From Flavobacterium johnsoniae UW101 (lineage in GTDB: Bacteria; Bacteroidota; Bacteroidia; Flavobacteriales; Flavobacteriaceae): a stretch of 64,000 bases of DNA. Location: assembly GCF_000016645.1 (NCBI RefSeq), contig NC_009441.1, positions 4,836,001 to 4,900,000 on the forward strand, read 5' to 3'. Shown here piece after piece: positions 7,449-14,802 of the stretch (the first letter of the stretch is position 1; each line of letters starts with the position of its first letter). The position numbers and the translations under genes were made by a program. Below the pieces are notes generated by a model that was not told the origin of the DNA, searched no databases, and saw only the letters and a program-made list of their open reading frames with translations.

Positions 7449-9572
7449 ATGGAAAAATATGTGATCAAACGAAACGGAGATTATAAACCTTTTGAAGCTT
7501 ATAAAATTCAGGATGCCATCCAGAAAGCTTTTAAAAGCGTCAATCTGCCGATGGATAAAAAAATTCTGAAAATCGTTCTAAACGGACTCGAACCAAAATA
7601 TTCGTGGCCTGTTGAGGAGATTCAGGATAGTATAGAACGTGTGCTTTTTGAAAACGGTTATTTTAAAACCATGCGTTCCTTTATTATCTATCGACATACC
7701 CGAAAACTCCAGAGAGAACATATTAACGGCCTAAACGACGATACAACGTATGTAGACAGCACACAAACGGTTGAAGAATACATCAATCAATCTGACTGGC
7801 GTATTAATGCCAATGCTAATACATCGTACTCAAATGCCGGTTTAGTAAGCAATACTGCCGGTAAAATTATTGCCAATTACTGGCTCGATAAAATTTATAC
7901 TAAAGAAGAAGGCGCCTCACACCGAAACGGAGATATTCACATTCATGATCTGGACTGCCTTACGGGATATTGTGCCGGATGGAGCTTACGTGTTCTTTTA
8001 AACGAAGGTTTCAACGGCGTTCGCGGCCGTGTAGAAAGCAGACCTCCTTCGCATTTTAGGGAAGCTTTGGGGCAGATGGCTAATTTTCTGGGAATTCTGC
8101 AAAGCGAATGGGCAGGCGCTCAGGCTTTCAGTTCTTTTGATACATATCTAGCTCCTTATGTTTTCAAAGACCAGCTTTCTTACGATCAGGTTTTAAAAGG
8201 CATTAGAAGTTTTGTTTACAACCTCAATGTTCCGGCAAGATGGGGACAATCTCCTTTTACGAATATAACCTTAGACTGGAATGTGCCAAACGATCTTAAA
8301 GAACAGATTCCGACAAGAAATGACGAACATTTGTTTCTGTATTCAGATGATCCCGAACTGGTTTATAAAGCTAAAAAAAGAGGGGTTAATAAACTGACTG
8401 ATTTAAAATATGCCGATTTCCAAAACGAAATGAACCTAATCAATAAGGCATATTATACCATCATGACAGAAGGCGACACAAATGGACAGCCTTTTACCTT
8501 CCCTATTCCAACTGTAAATATTACGGAGGATTTTGACTGGGAAGGCGAAAATGTCGATTTATTATTTGAAAACACAGCCAAGATAGGGTCTTCTTATTTT
8601 CAGAATTTTATTGGAAGCCAGTATATTTTAAATGAAAATGGAAATAAAATCGAAAATCCAGAAGCTTACAAACCCAACGCTGTCAGAAGTATGTGCTGTC
8701 GTTTACAGCTCGATCTGCGCGAATTATTAAAACGAGGAAATGGTCTTTTTGGAAGTGCAGAAATGACAGGCAGTATTGGTGTTGTAACCATTAATATGGC
8801 CCGTTTGGGATATCTGTATAAAGGAAATATTATAAACTTATTTGATCATTTAAATGATCTGCTTCAGATTGCCAAATCGACTTTGGAGAAAAAGAGAATC
8901 TTTATTCAAAAAATGTACGACCGTGGTTTGTATCCTTATACACAGCGCTATTTGTCACATTTTAGAAACCACTTTTCCACCATTGGCGTAAACGGAATGA
9001 ATGAAATGGTACTCAATTTTACTGATGGAAAACAAGATATTACAACAAGTTCAGGAATTCATTTTGCTGAAGAAATTTTAGATTACATCCGTTCGAGAAT
9101 GAAAGAATTTCAGGCAGAAACCGGAAATTTATACAATCTGGAAGCTACTCCCGCAGAAGGAACTACCTATCGTTTTGCCAAAGAAGATAAAAAACGTTTT
9201 CCAGAAATCCTGCAGGCCGGACATGGAGAAAATATTTATTACACAAACAGTTCGCAGATTCCGGTAGATCATACAGATGATCCGTTTGAAGCTTTACTGC
9301 TTCAGGACGCTTTACAATGTAAATATACCGGCGGTACCGTTCTGCATTTGTATATGAGAGAAAAAATAAGCAGTCCTGCTGCGTGTAAAAACTTCGTAAA
9401 AAAAGTGCTGACCAATTTTAAACTGCCTTATATAACAGTAACGCCAGTTTTCAGTATCTGCCCAATTCATGGATACCTGGACGGTGAGCATGAATACTGC
9501 CCAAAATGCGATGAAATATTGTTAAATGAAAATAACCAAAAAGCTATACTATATGAAAACACTGTATCATAA
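7449..9572 (+). CDS. nrdD: Anaerobic ribonucleoside-triphosphate reductase, catalytic body without glycyl-radical tail
   Basis: 707 residues. An ATP-cone occupies about 1-95 (YVIKRNGDYKPFEAYKI to IIYRHTRKLQRE), followed by the class III barrel with HIHDLD, GYCAGWSL, PFTNITLDW, MCCRLQLDLRELLKRGNGLFG and MTGSIGVVTINMARLGYL. Near the C-terminus SICPIHGYLDGEHEYCPKC provides the metal-binding cysteines. The frame stops at 9572, before the glycyl-radical loop every class III enzyme needs. That loop is encoded in the next frame (9526-9717). A change of frame within 9526-9572, possibly at the five-A run 9538-9542, would restore one protein of about 755 residues. Whether this is a natural split, a programmed shift, a mutation or a sequence error cannot be told here. 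Confidence 0.9.
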   Translation: MEKYVIKRNGDYKPFEAYKIQDAIQKAFKSVNLPMDKKILKIVLNGLEPKYSWPVEEIQDSIERVLFENGYFKTMRSFIIYRHTRKLQREHINGLNDDTTYVDSTQTVEEYINQSDWRINANANTSYSNAGLVSNTAGKIIANYWLDKIYTKEEGASHRNGDIHIHDLDCLTGYCAGWSLRVLLNEGFNGVRGRVESRPPSHFREALGQMANFLGILQSEWAGAQAFSSFDTYLAPYVFKDQLSYDQVLKGIRSFVYNLNVPARWGQSPFTNITLDWNVPNDLKEQIPTRNDEHLFLYSDDPELVYKAKKRGVNKLTDLKYADFQNEMNLINKAYYTIMTEGDTNGQPFTFPIPTVNITEDFDWEGENVDLLFENTAKIGSSYFQNFIGSQYILNENGNKIENPEAYKPNAVRSMCCRLQLDLRELLKRGNGLFGSAEMTGSIGVVTINMARLGYLYKGNIINLFDHLNDLLQIAKSTLEKKRIFIQKMYDRGLYPYTQRYLSHFRNHFSTIGVNGMNEMVLNFTDGKQDITTSSGIHFAEEILDYIRSRMKEFQAETGNLYNLEATPAEGTTYRFAKEDKKRFPEILQAGHGENIYYTNSSQIPVDHTDDPFEALLLQDALQCKYTGGTVLHLYMREKISSPAACKNFVKKVLTNFKLPYITVTPVFSICPIHGYLDGEHEYCPKCDEILLNENNQKAILYENTVS

Positions 9573-9717
9573 AATTCCTGAAAAACTAAATGCTAAAAGA
9601 AGCAAATGTTTAGTATACACAAGAGTAATGGGCTATCACAGGCCAGTAGAAAGTTTTAACATTGGAAAAAAAGGCGAACATCAGCAGCGAACGCATTTCA
9701 AAGAAATTTTGGTCTAA
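9553..9717 (+). CDS. nrdD: Separate glycyl-radical C-terminal segment of NrdD
   Basis: This frame is open from 9526, just after a TAA at 9523. ATGs at 9526 and 9553 are both possible starts; from 9553 it gives 54 residues beginning MKTLYHKIPEKL. It contains YTRVMGYHRPVESFNIGKKG, the glycyl-radical loop of class III ribonucleotide reductase, with the radical Gly at codon 9631-9633 and a conserved RTHF-type tail. It overlaps the nrdD stop by 20 nt, and NrdG overlaps its end. Read as one gene with 7449-9572 it is a one-base frameshift; read alone it is an autonomous radical module, comparable in principle to GrcA (YfiD), which replaces the tail of pyruvate formate-lyase. Confidence 0.75.
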   Translation: MKTLYHKIPEKLNAKRSKCLVYTRVMGYHRPVESFNIGKKGEHQQRTHFKEILV

Positions 9718-10390
9718 TAAAGCTGTTTACAGCATAACCCCTTTTACCTTATTAGACTACCCGGATAGAGCAGCCTGCATTGTGTGGTTTACGGGCTGTA
9801 ATATGCGGTGTTCCTATTGTTACAATCCGGATATTGTTTTTGGGAAAGGAAAACTGGACTTTGAAAACATTCTTAATTTTCTAAAATCCCGAATTGGATT
9901 ATTAGACGGAGTCGTTTTAAGCGGCGGCGAATGCACCATTCATAAAAATATTATTCCGTTTATTGAAGAAATAAAAGCCTTAGGATTTATTGTAAAAATT
10001 GATACTAACGGCTCAAAACCAGCTGTTTTAAAAAAACTGATCGATCAAAAACTAATCGATTACGCCGCTTTAGATTTTAAATCCCTGTCTTTAACTTTTA
10101 AAACCATAACTCAATCTAACCTATTTGCTGAATTTGAAGAAAGTCTGAAACTTTTAATGAATTCCTCCATTCCGTTTGAAGTCCGGACTACGCTTCATTC
10201 AGCACTTATAACCCCAACACAGTTTTTAAAAATGACCGAATATCTCGAAAACCTGAATTATAATGGAAATTATTACGTCCAGTATTTTATAAATAATGTT
10301 CCCACTATTGGCGATTTAGGACATTCAGAAAGACTGTTGAAATCTGAAAATTTCTCAACCTCAAAAATAAACGTCATTTTTAGGGAATAA
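9662..10390 (+). CDS. nrdG: Anaerobic ribonucleotide reductase activating protein (radical SAM)
   Basis: The radical SAM motif CNMRCSYC (CX3CX2C) follows YSITPFTLLDYPDRAACIVW, the typical N-terminus of Bacteroidota NrdG-like activases. GGECTIHKN and KIDTNG are the SAM-binding strands. It would make the glycyl radical on NrdD using reduced [4Fe-4S] and SAM. Recognisable homology begins near 9722, but no in-frame ATG or GTG precedes it. The only conventional start is TTG at 9662, giving 242 residues and a 56-nt overlap with the glycyl-radical frame, so the true start is uncertain. Translational coupling to the upstream stop at 9717 is plausible. Confidence 0.85.
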   Translation: MEKKANISSERISKKFWSNKAVYSITPFTLLDYPDRAACIVWFTGCNMRCSYCYNPDIVFGKGKLDFENILNFLKSRIGLLDGVVLSGGECTIHKNIIPFIEEIKALGFIVKIDTNGSKPAVLKKLIDQKLIDYAALDFKSLSLTFKTITQSNLFAEFEESLKLLMNSSIPFEVRTTLHSALITPTQFLKMTEYLENLNYNGNYYVQYFINNVPTIGDLGHSERLLKSENFSTSKINVIFRE

Positions 10391-10432
10391 TACACTACTG
10401 TTTTTTAACGCTTTCTTCTAAAATATTGTATT

Positions 10433-10879
10433 ATGACACTTCACCATTTTATTTTAATAATTCACCTTCTGGCAGCCACAATCTGGGTTGGCGGACATCT
10501 TACGCTTAGTATTGTTTTTCTGCCTTCGGCTTTAAGAAAAAAAGACCCCAATATTATTTTAAATTTTGAACGAAAGTTCGAAACTCTCGGTATGTCATCG
10601 CTTATTACACTTGTCATTACCGGAATCTGGATGGCATACGATTTTGGCGTTACAATCGATACCTGGTTTACATTTTCCGGCAGTTTTGAAAAAGTAGTTT
10701 CTGCTAAGCTGTTACTTCTCTTTCTTACTATAATCTGCGCTCTTATTGCCCAGTTTAAGATCATTCCAAACCTAAACGAATTCAATATAAAGAAAATGGC
10801 GGTGTTAATTATTTCCGTTACTTTAATTGGAGTTACAATGCTTATTTTAGGATCGACTTTGAGATACGGCGGCATATAA
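10433..10879 (+). CDS. Small CopD-like four-helix membrane protein
   Basis: 148 residues with four hydrophobic helices (about 5-25, 52-72, 85-105, 122-142). His-containing helix starts (HHFILIIHLLAATIWVGGH) resemble the CopD/putative copper-export and related b-heme membrane families. It lies 42 bp after nrdG on the same strand and could be the last gene of the anaerobic operon. Function is unknown; the conserved His residues suggest heme or copper binding. Confidence 0.5.
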   Translation: MTLHHFILIIHLLAATIWVGGHLTLSIVFLPSALRKKDPNIILNFERKFETLGMSSLITLVITGIWMAYDFGVTIDTWFTFSGSFEKVVSAKLLLLFLTIICALIAQFKIIPNLNEFNIKKMAVLIISVTLIGVTMLILGSTLRYGGI

Positions 10880-10890
10880 ATTCACAAAAA

Positions 10891-10914
10891 AAACCGCAAA
10901 TAATTTTACGGTTT
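10891..10914. terminator. Bidirectional terminator between convergent genes
   Basis: AAACCG (10891-10896) pairs with CGGTTT (10909-10914), and AAA/TTT pairs extend the inner stem. A-rich and T-rich flanks suit termination in both directions. Confidence 0.6.
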
Positions 10915-10925
10915 ATCTCTGTTTG

Positions 10926-11114
10926 TTAATTTCTCTTTTTCTGCTGTCCCGGTGCATAAGGCTTAGCACTTTTACTGCCAGACATTTTCTTCGCCTGTCC
11001 CGGAGGAATTTTTCCCGAATTAGGAGATGAAGATGAACTATGTGTACTGCATCCTGCAATAAATAATGCTATTAACACAAAAGATAGAATTTTAATTAAA
11101 TCAGCTTTTTTCAT
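10926..11114 (-). CDS. Small basic lipoprotein of the PPGQ-KK type
   Basis: 62 residues. The signal peptide ends in lipobox FIAGC, then a Ser-rich spacer and a short basic module containing IPPGQAKKMSG and YAPGQQKK. Proteins with this PPGQ(A/V)KK repeat are common in Bacteroidota and uncharacterised. The product is expected to be a lipid-anchored periplasmic or outer-membrane peptide. No function can be assigned. Confidence 0.6.
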   Translation of the reverse strand: MKKADLIKILSFVLIALFIAGCSTHSSSSSPNSGKIPPGQAKKMSGSKSAKPYAPGQQKKRN

Positions 11115-11172
11115 TTAGTTATTTTTTAGTCAAAAATAGAGGTTTAAAAACAAGAAAAAGACAGGAAATAAA

Positions 11173-11205
11173 AAAACCTGCAAATGATTTATCATTGCAG
11201 GTTTT
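11173..11205 (-). terminator. Terminator after the 11226-11426 lipoprotein gene
   Basis: AAAACCTGCAA and TTGCAGGTTTT form a strong hairpin, extended internally by ATGAT/ATCAT, with A/T-rich flanks. It follows the minus-strand stop codon at 11226. Confidence 0.7.
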
Positions 11206-11225
11206 AGTTTTTAATTTAAAATTTT

Positions 11226-11426
11226 CTATTTCTTAATAGAATCTGCCGGCATTGTTCTAACAGTATCTGTAGAAGTTGTATCTACTTCAGGCCCTACAGT
11301 GTCTATTATAGTTTCTGTAGAATCTGTTGTTACAGGTTCAACCGTTGTTTCGTTCTTCTTACATGAAAATGCCAATCCTGTCAGCAGGATCAATAATGCA
11401 ATTTTAGTTTTTAATATCGTTTTCAT
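11226..11426 (-). CDS. Small acidic Thr/Asp-rich lipoprotein
   Basis: 66 residues. Lipobox LAFSC with the cysteine near residue 22, then KKNE and a low-complexity tail of Thr, Asp, Ser and Val with DTTSTDTV. No fold or family is recognised. It is monocistronic, with its own terminator. Confidence 0.55.
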   Translation of the reverse strand: MKTILKTKIALLILLTGLAFSCKKNETTVEPVTTDSTETIIDTVGPEVDTTSTDTVRTMPADSIKK

Positions 11427-11535
11427 AATTATATTTTTTTACTGTTTGTATTCAACTTAATATTCCAAATTTAAAAAACTGGCAGTCAATACAATTACAT
11501 AATTATTACTATCATTTATAAGAATCCAAGAAATG

Positions 11536-13137
11536 CTACTCCTCGTACATTTCCATCCAAAGACGCGTTTCTTCCAGATCGAGTTCTTTTTCTATTTTAC
11601 GGAAAATTTCTTCGTTTACAGAACCTTTTTTGTGCATGCTCTCAAGTTTACTGCGCTCAACATTCAAAAGATCGATTTGAACTCTCGTAAACTCATTAAA
11701 AATCTGGCCGTCTAATACTTTTCCGTTTCCAAAAAAGTTAGCCGGAAGTTCTGTTTTTTGCAAACGGTTAAATTTTACTTCGTATTTGCTCTTAATGTTA
11801 TGCAGTAATTCATCATCTAATAAAGAGAAATTATCTTCAATATGCGAAATGGTTTCAGAAACGATTACGTTGCGGACATTATATTCTTCTGCTAAAATAG
11901 AATAGCGTTCTATTTTGAGTTTTTTAATAAGCCACGGAAGTGTAAGTCCCTGAATAACCAATGTTGACAATATTACACAGAAAACCAAATATATAATTAA
12001 ATTACGAAGCGGAAATTCTTCTGTTTTATTCAACATTAACGGAAGTGCCAGAGCAGCTGCCATCGAAACCACACCGCGCATACCAGACCAGCCAAAAACA
12101 ATCATGTTTCGATAATCAAATTCTTCTTTTTCCCGGATTCTTTTACTTAACATTCTAGGAATCACAGTAGCAGGAATCACCCATAAAAAACGAACAACAA
12201 TAACTACAATACTAATTACTGATCCCCAGATAAATAAAGCATTCCCTGAGTAATTGCTGATTCCATCCATAATCTGGCGCAGCTGAAGACCAATTAAAAT
12301 AAAAATTAATCCGTTGAGAATGTTATTTAAAACATCCCATATAGTATTGGTCATGATTCGGCTTTCATGAGAAAAAATAGCTCCTGTTCTTGCCGCTAAA
12401 AAAAGACCTGTTGCAACTACCGCTAAAACTCCTGAACCATGAAAATGTTCTGCAATTAAATACGATGCAAAGGGTGTCAGTAATGTAAGCGTTACTTCGA
12501 TAATGTCATCGCAGACAAATTTTTTATGAATGTAATACATGATAAAACCTACTGCCAAACCTACTGCAATACCTAGAACCGACATTAAAACAAAGTTTAA
12601 TCCTGCCTGCCATAAAACGAAATTTCCTGCTGTAATAGCCGTAAGTGCATATTTGTAAGCAACAAGACCACTGGCGTCATTTACAAGACTTTCTCCTTCT
12701 AGAATGGCAATTAATCTGGGATGCAGCCCTAAACCTTTAGTAATGGCTGTTGCCGAAACCGCATCTGGAGGCGATACAATAGCACCAAGTAAAAAAGCTA
12801 ACGGCCAGGAAATATCATCTATAAGCCAGTGCGCCACAACAGCGACCAAACCTGTAGTAAAAAAAACCAAACCAACAGCTGCTAAAGTTATGGGACGTAT
12901 GGTTTGTTTAAAATCGGACCAGCTTGTATGCCATGCTGCATGATATAAAAGAGGCGGCAAAAAGATAATAAAAACAATTTCCGGGCTCAGTGCTATTACT
13001 GGAAGTCCCGGAATAACGCTGATAATTACACCGCACATTACCAAAACAATAGGAATTGGAAAATTATATCTTTTACTTATTAAACTAAGAAAAGCTACGC
13101 CAAAGAGTAACATTATAATTACTGTGATATTTTCCAT
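11536..13137 (-). CDS. CPA1-family Na+/H+ antiporter
   Basis: 533 residues. About twelve hydrophobic segments fill residues 1-410, followed by a ~120-residue charged cytoplasmic tail. GESLVNDASGLVAYKYAL is the ion-binding/transport signature of NhaP/NHE-like (CPA1) exchangers, and ALLLGAIVSPPDA-like (FLLGAIVSPPDAVSATAI) and GWSGMRGVVSMAAALALP are further family motifs. It would exchange Na+ or K+ for H+ across the inner membrane. It is transcribed alone, divergently from ribB. Confidence 0.85.
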   Translation of the reverse strand: MENITVIIMLLFGVAFLSLISKRYNFPIPIVLVMCGVIISVIPGLPVIALSPEIVFIIFLPPLLYHAAWHTSWSDFKQTIRPITLAAVGLVFFTTGLVAVVAHWLIDDISWPLAFLLGAIVSPPDAVSATAITKGLGLHPRLIAILEGESLVNDASGLVAYKYALTAITAGNFVLWQAGLNFVLMSVLGIAVGLAVGFIMYYIHKKFVCDDIIEVTLTLLTPFASYLIAEHFHGSGVLAVVATGLFLAARTGAIFSHESRIMTNTIWDVLNNILNGLIFILIGLQLRQIMDGISNYSGNALFIWGSVISIVVIVVRFLWVIPATVIPRMLSKRIREKEEFDYRNMIVFGWSGMRGVVSMAAALALPLMLNKTEEFPLRNLIIYLVFCVILSTLVIQGLTLPWLIKKLKIERYSILAEEYNVRNVIVSETISHIEDNFSLLDDELLHNIKSKYEVKFNRLQKTELPANFFGNGKVLDGQIFNEFTRVQIDLLNVERSKLESMHKKGSVNEEIFRKIEKELDLEETRLWMEMYEE

Positions 13138-13243
13138 TTTTTACTGCGGGTATTTTATTGTTTAGGATTATAATTTCTGGGTACTAAATTAAGATTTTAT
13201 GATAATTAAATTAGAATAACACTAAAAAAGTATATCCAATTTA

Positions 13244-13287
13244 TTGACTTATATCAAACTTTTAGATTCCAGACAACTGTACATTTG
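13244..13287 (+). promoter_or_regulatory. FNR-like operator 4 and perfect -7 element for ribB
   Basis: TTGACTTATATCAA (13244-13257) matches the FNR consensus TTGAT-N4-ATCAA at all but one base. Exactly 29 nt lie between its axis and TACATTTG (13280-13287), a perfect TAnnTTTG. The predicted start is about 13292, 34 nt before the ribB ATG. The geometry is identical to operators 1-3. Confidence 0.7.
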
Positions 13288-13325
13288 AAATTCAATTATT
13301 TTAAAAAGTTTCAAAACACAATACC

Positions 13326-13988
13326 ATGATAAGTACAGAAATAAGTCCGTTAGTACAATTTGGAATAACCAGTAAAGAACGGGTTGAAAACGCCCTAGAA
13401 CAGCTAAAAAACGGAAAAGGTATTATCGTAACCGATGATGAAGACCGCGAAAATGAGGGCGATCTGATTTTTTCTGCCCACCACATGAATACTGCAGATA
13501 TGGCTTTAATGATTCGTGAATGCAGCGGTATTGTCTGTCTCTGCCTTCCAAATGAAAAAGCAGACCAGCTTGATCTTCCTTATATGGTAAAAGAAAATAC
13601 AAGCAGTTTCCAGACTCCTTTTACCGTTACGATCGAAGCCAAAAAAGGCGTTACAACCGGAGTTTCTGCAGCTGACAGAATTACAACCATTAAAGCTGCT
13701 ATTGCACAAAATGCAAAACCGGAAGATCTGGCAAGGCCCGGACATATTTTTCCGCTTCGCGCGAGAGATAATGGCGTTTTAGAACGAAACGGCCATACAG
13801 AAGGAAGTGTCGATTTAATGAAACTGGCGGGTTTACAGCCCGAAGCCGTTCTTTGCGAATTAATGAATGAAGACGGCAGCATGGCTAAACTGGACAAAAT
13901 CATTAGCTTTGCACAACAGCACGACTTAGTAGTTTTATCTATCGAAGATATTCTACACTACCGTAAATTTGTGCGTGATTATAACTAA
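13326..13988 (+). CDS. ribB: 3,4-dihydroxy-2-butanone 4-phosphate synthase
   Basis: 220 residues, a single-domain RibB without GTP cyclohydrolase II. It converts ribulose 5-phosphate to the four-carbon precursor of riboflavin. Active-site motifs are [15 protein letters not shown] near 36-50, [28 protein letters not shown] and [12 protein letters not shown]. Only 2 bp separate it from a Crp/Fnr gene, so the two form an operon under operator 4. No FMN-riboswitch-like leader fits in the ~34-nt predicted leader. An extra, regulator-linked ribB suggests raised flavin demand under low oxygen or stress, which is inference. Confidence 0.92.
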   Translation: MISTEISPLVQFGITSKERVENALEQLKNGKGIIVTDDEDRENEGDLIFSAHHMNTADMALMIRECSGIVCLCLPNEKADQLDLPYMVKENTSSFQTPFTVTIEAKKGVTTGVSAADRITTIKAAIAQNAKPEDLARPGHIFPLRARDNGVLERNGHTEGSVDLMKLAGLQPEAVLCELMNEDGSMAKLDKIISFAQQHDLVVLSIEDILHYRKFVRDYN

Positions 13989-13990
13989 AA

Positions 13991-14560
13991 ATGATATACG
14001 AACAGCTTGGTAATTATATTAAAAAAAGCATTGAAGTTTCGGATGAAGATTTAAATACCATTCTCTCCTATTTCAAACCTTTAAAAAAAAGTAAAAATGA
14101 GTTACTGCTGGAACAGGGACAAACCAGCCAGCAGACTTTTTTTATTGGAAAAGGCTGTATAAGAATCTTTTTTATTAATGAAGAAGGAAAAGACGTTACC
14201 CGATATATTGCTTTTGAAAATCAGTTTGCCACAGCTTTAGTTAGTTTTATAACCAAAATGCCTGCTCAGGAAAACATTCAGGTAATCGAGAAATCTGAAT
14301 TACTCGCCATCACACACGAAGATTTTAATCATTTAATGAAGATTATTCCGCAATGGAGAGAGTTTTACAGCAATTACTTAGAGAAAGCTTATGTAAATAA
14401 TGCCAATCGATTAATGTCGTTTACAACTATGGACGCTTTGGAACGTTACAATCAATTACTCAAAATTAATCCCACTATCGTAAAAAGACTCCCAAATAAA
14501 ATAGTGGCTTCGTATATCAATATTTCGCAGGAAACCTTGAGTCGATTGAAATCAAATTAA
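13991..14560 (+). CDS. Crp/Fnr-family regulator encoded with ribB
   Basis: 189 residues. The beta-roll domain (about 20-120) carries LLLEQGQTSQQTFFIGKGCI and GKDVTRYIAFENQF; the C-terminal helix-turn-helix ends in YINISQETLSRLK. The recognition helix QETLSR has the Glu-x-x-Ser-Arg pattern of FNR (VETISR), in keeping with the FNR-like TTGA half-site in front of its own operon, so autoregulation is likely. There is no N-terminal cysteine cluster, hence no sign of an FNR-type Fe-S sensor. The protein ends soon after the recognition helix, as many short Bacteroidota Crp-like proteins do. Confidence 0.8.
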   Translation: MIYEQLGNYIKKSIEVSDEDLNTILSYFKPLKKSKNELLLEQGQTSQQTFFIGKGCIRIFFINEEGKDVTRYIAFENQFATALVSFITKMPAQENIQVIEKSELLAITHEDFNHLMKIIPQWREFYSNYLEKAYVNNANRLMSFTTMDALERYNQLLKINPTIVKRLPNKIVASYINISQETLSRLKSN

Positions 14561-14696
14561 AACACATAGAAACATAGCTTTTTTAACTTGAAAAAAGGCG
14601 TTTCACTTGCATTAACAATCATAGTAAACTATGTGTGGAAAGCATGTTTTCTTTTGAATTCTTTTTAGCAATAGTAAATCTATGTTTCTATGTGTT
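14561..14696. repeat. 17-bp inverted repeat pair bracketing ~100 bp
   Basis: AACACATAGAAACATAG (14561-14577) and its exact reverse complement (14680-14696) bracket a gene-free 102-bp spacer. It starts directly at the regulator stop codon. It looks like a small non-autonomous palindromic element; no transposase is present. Confidence 0.6.
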
Positions 14697-14714
14697 TAAA
14701 AAGACAATCATTAC

Positions 14715-14753
14715 AGAGTTACTTGCGGAGATATCTCCTTCGTCGACATGACG
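14715..14753. repeat. Half-copy of the CTCCTTCGTCGA dispersed repeat
   Basis: Carries the CTCCTTCGTCGA core (positions 14736-14747 region) with the preceding GAGTTACTTG-type segment. The same right-hand half recurs at 47760-47794, and the arm again at 59949-59975. The left arm is missing, so this is a decayed copy. Confidence 0.6.
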
Positions 14754-14761
14754 ATATGAAT

Positions 14762-14797
14762 AAAAAAGCCGAATCTTAATTTAGATTCGGCTTTTTT
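14762..14797 (-). terminator. Strong terminator after nrdA
   Basis: AAAAAAGCCGAATCT (14762-14776) and its exact complement (14783-14797) with a 6-nt loop. It lies directly after the nrdA stop on the minus strand and has a run of six U in that direction. It can also act on plus-strand transcripts. Confidence 0.85.
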
Positions 14798-14802
14798 AAT
14801 AT

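Noticed and set aside
13288..13325. FMN riboswitch in front of ribB
   Set aside because: Only about 34 nt lie between the predicted start site and the ATG, too short for the aptamer, and no conserved aptamer segments were seen further upstream.
14561..14696. Insertion sequence remnant
   Set aside because: No transposase fragment or target-site duplication could be seen; only a palindromic element is reported.
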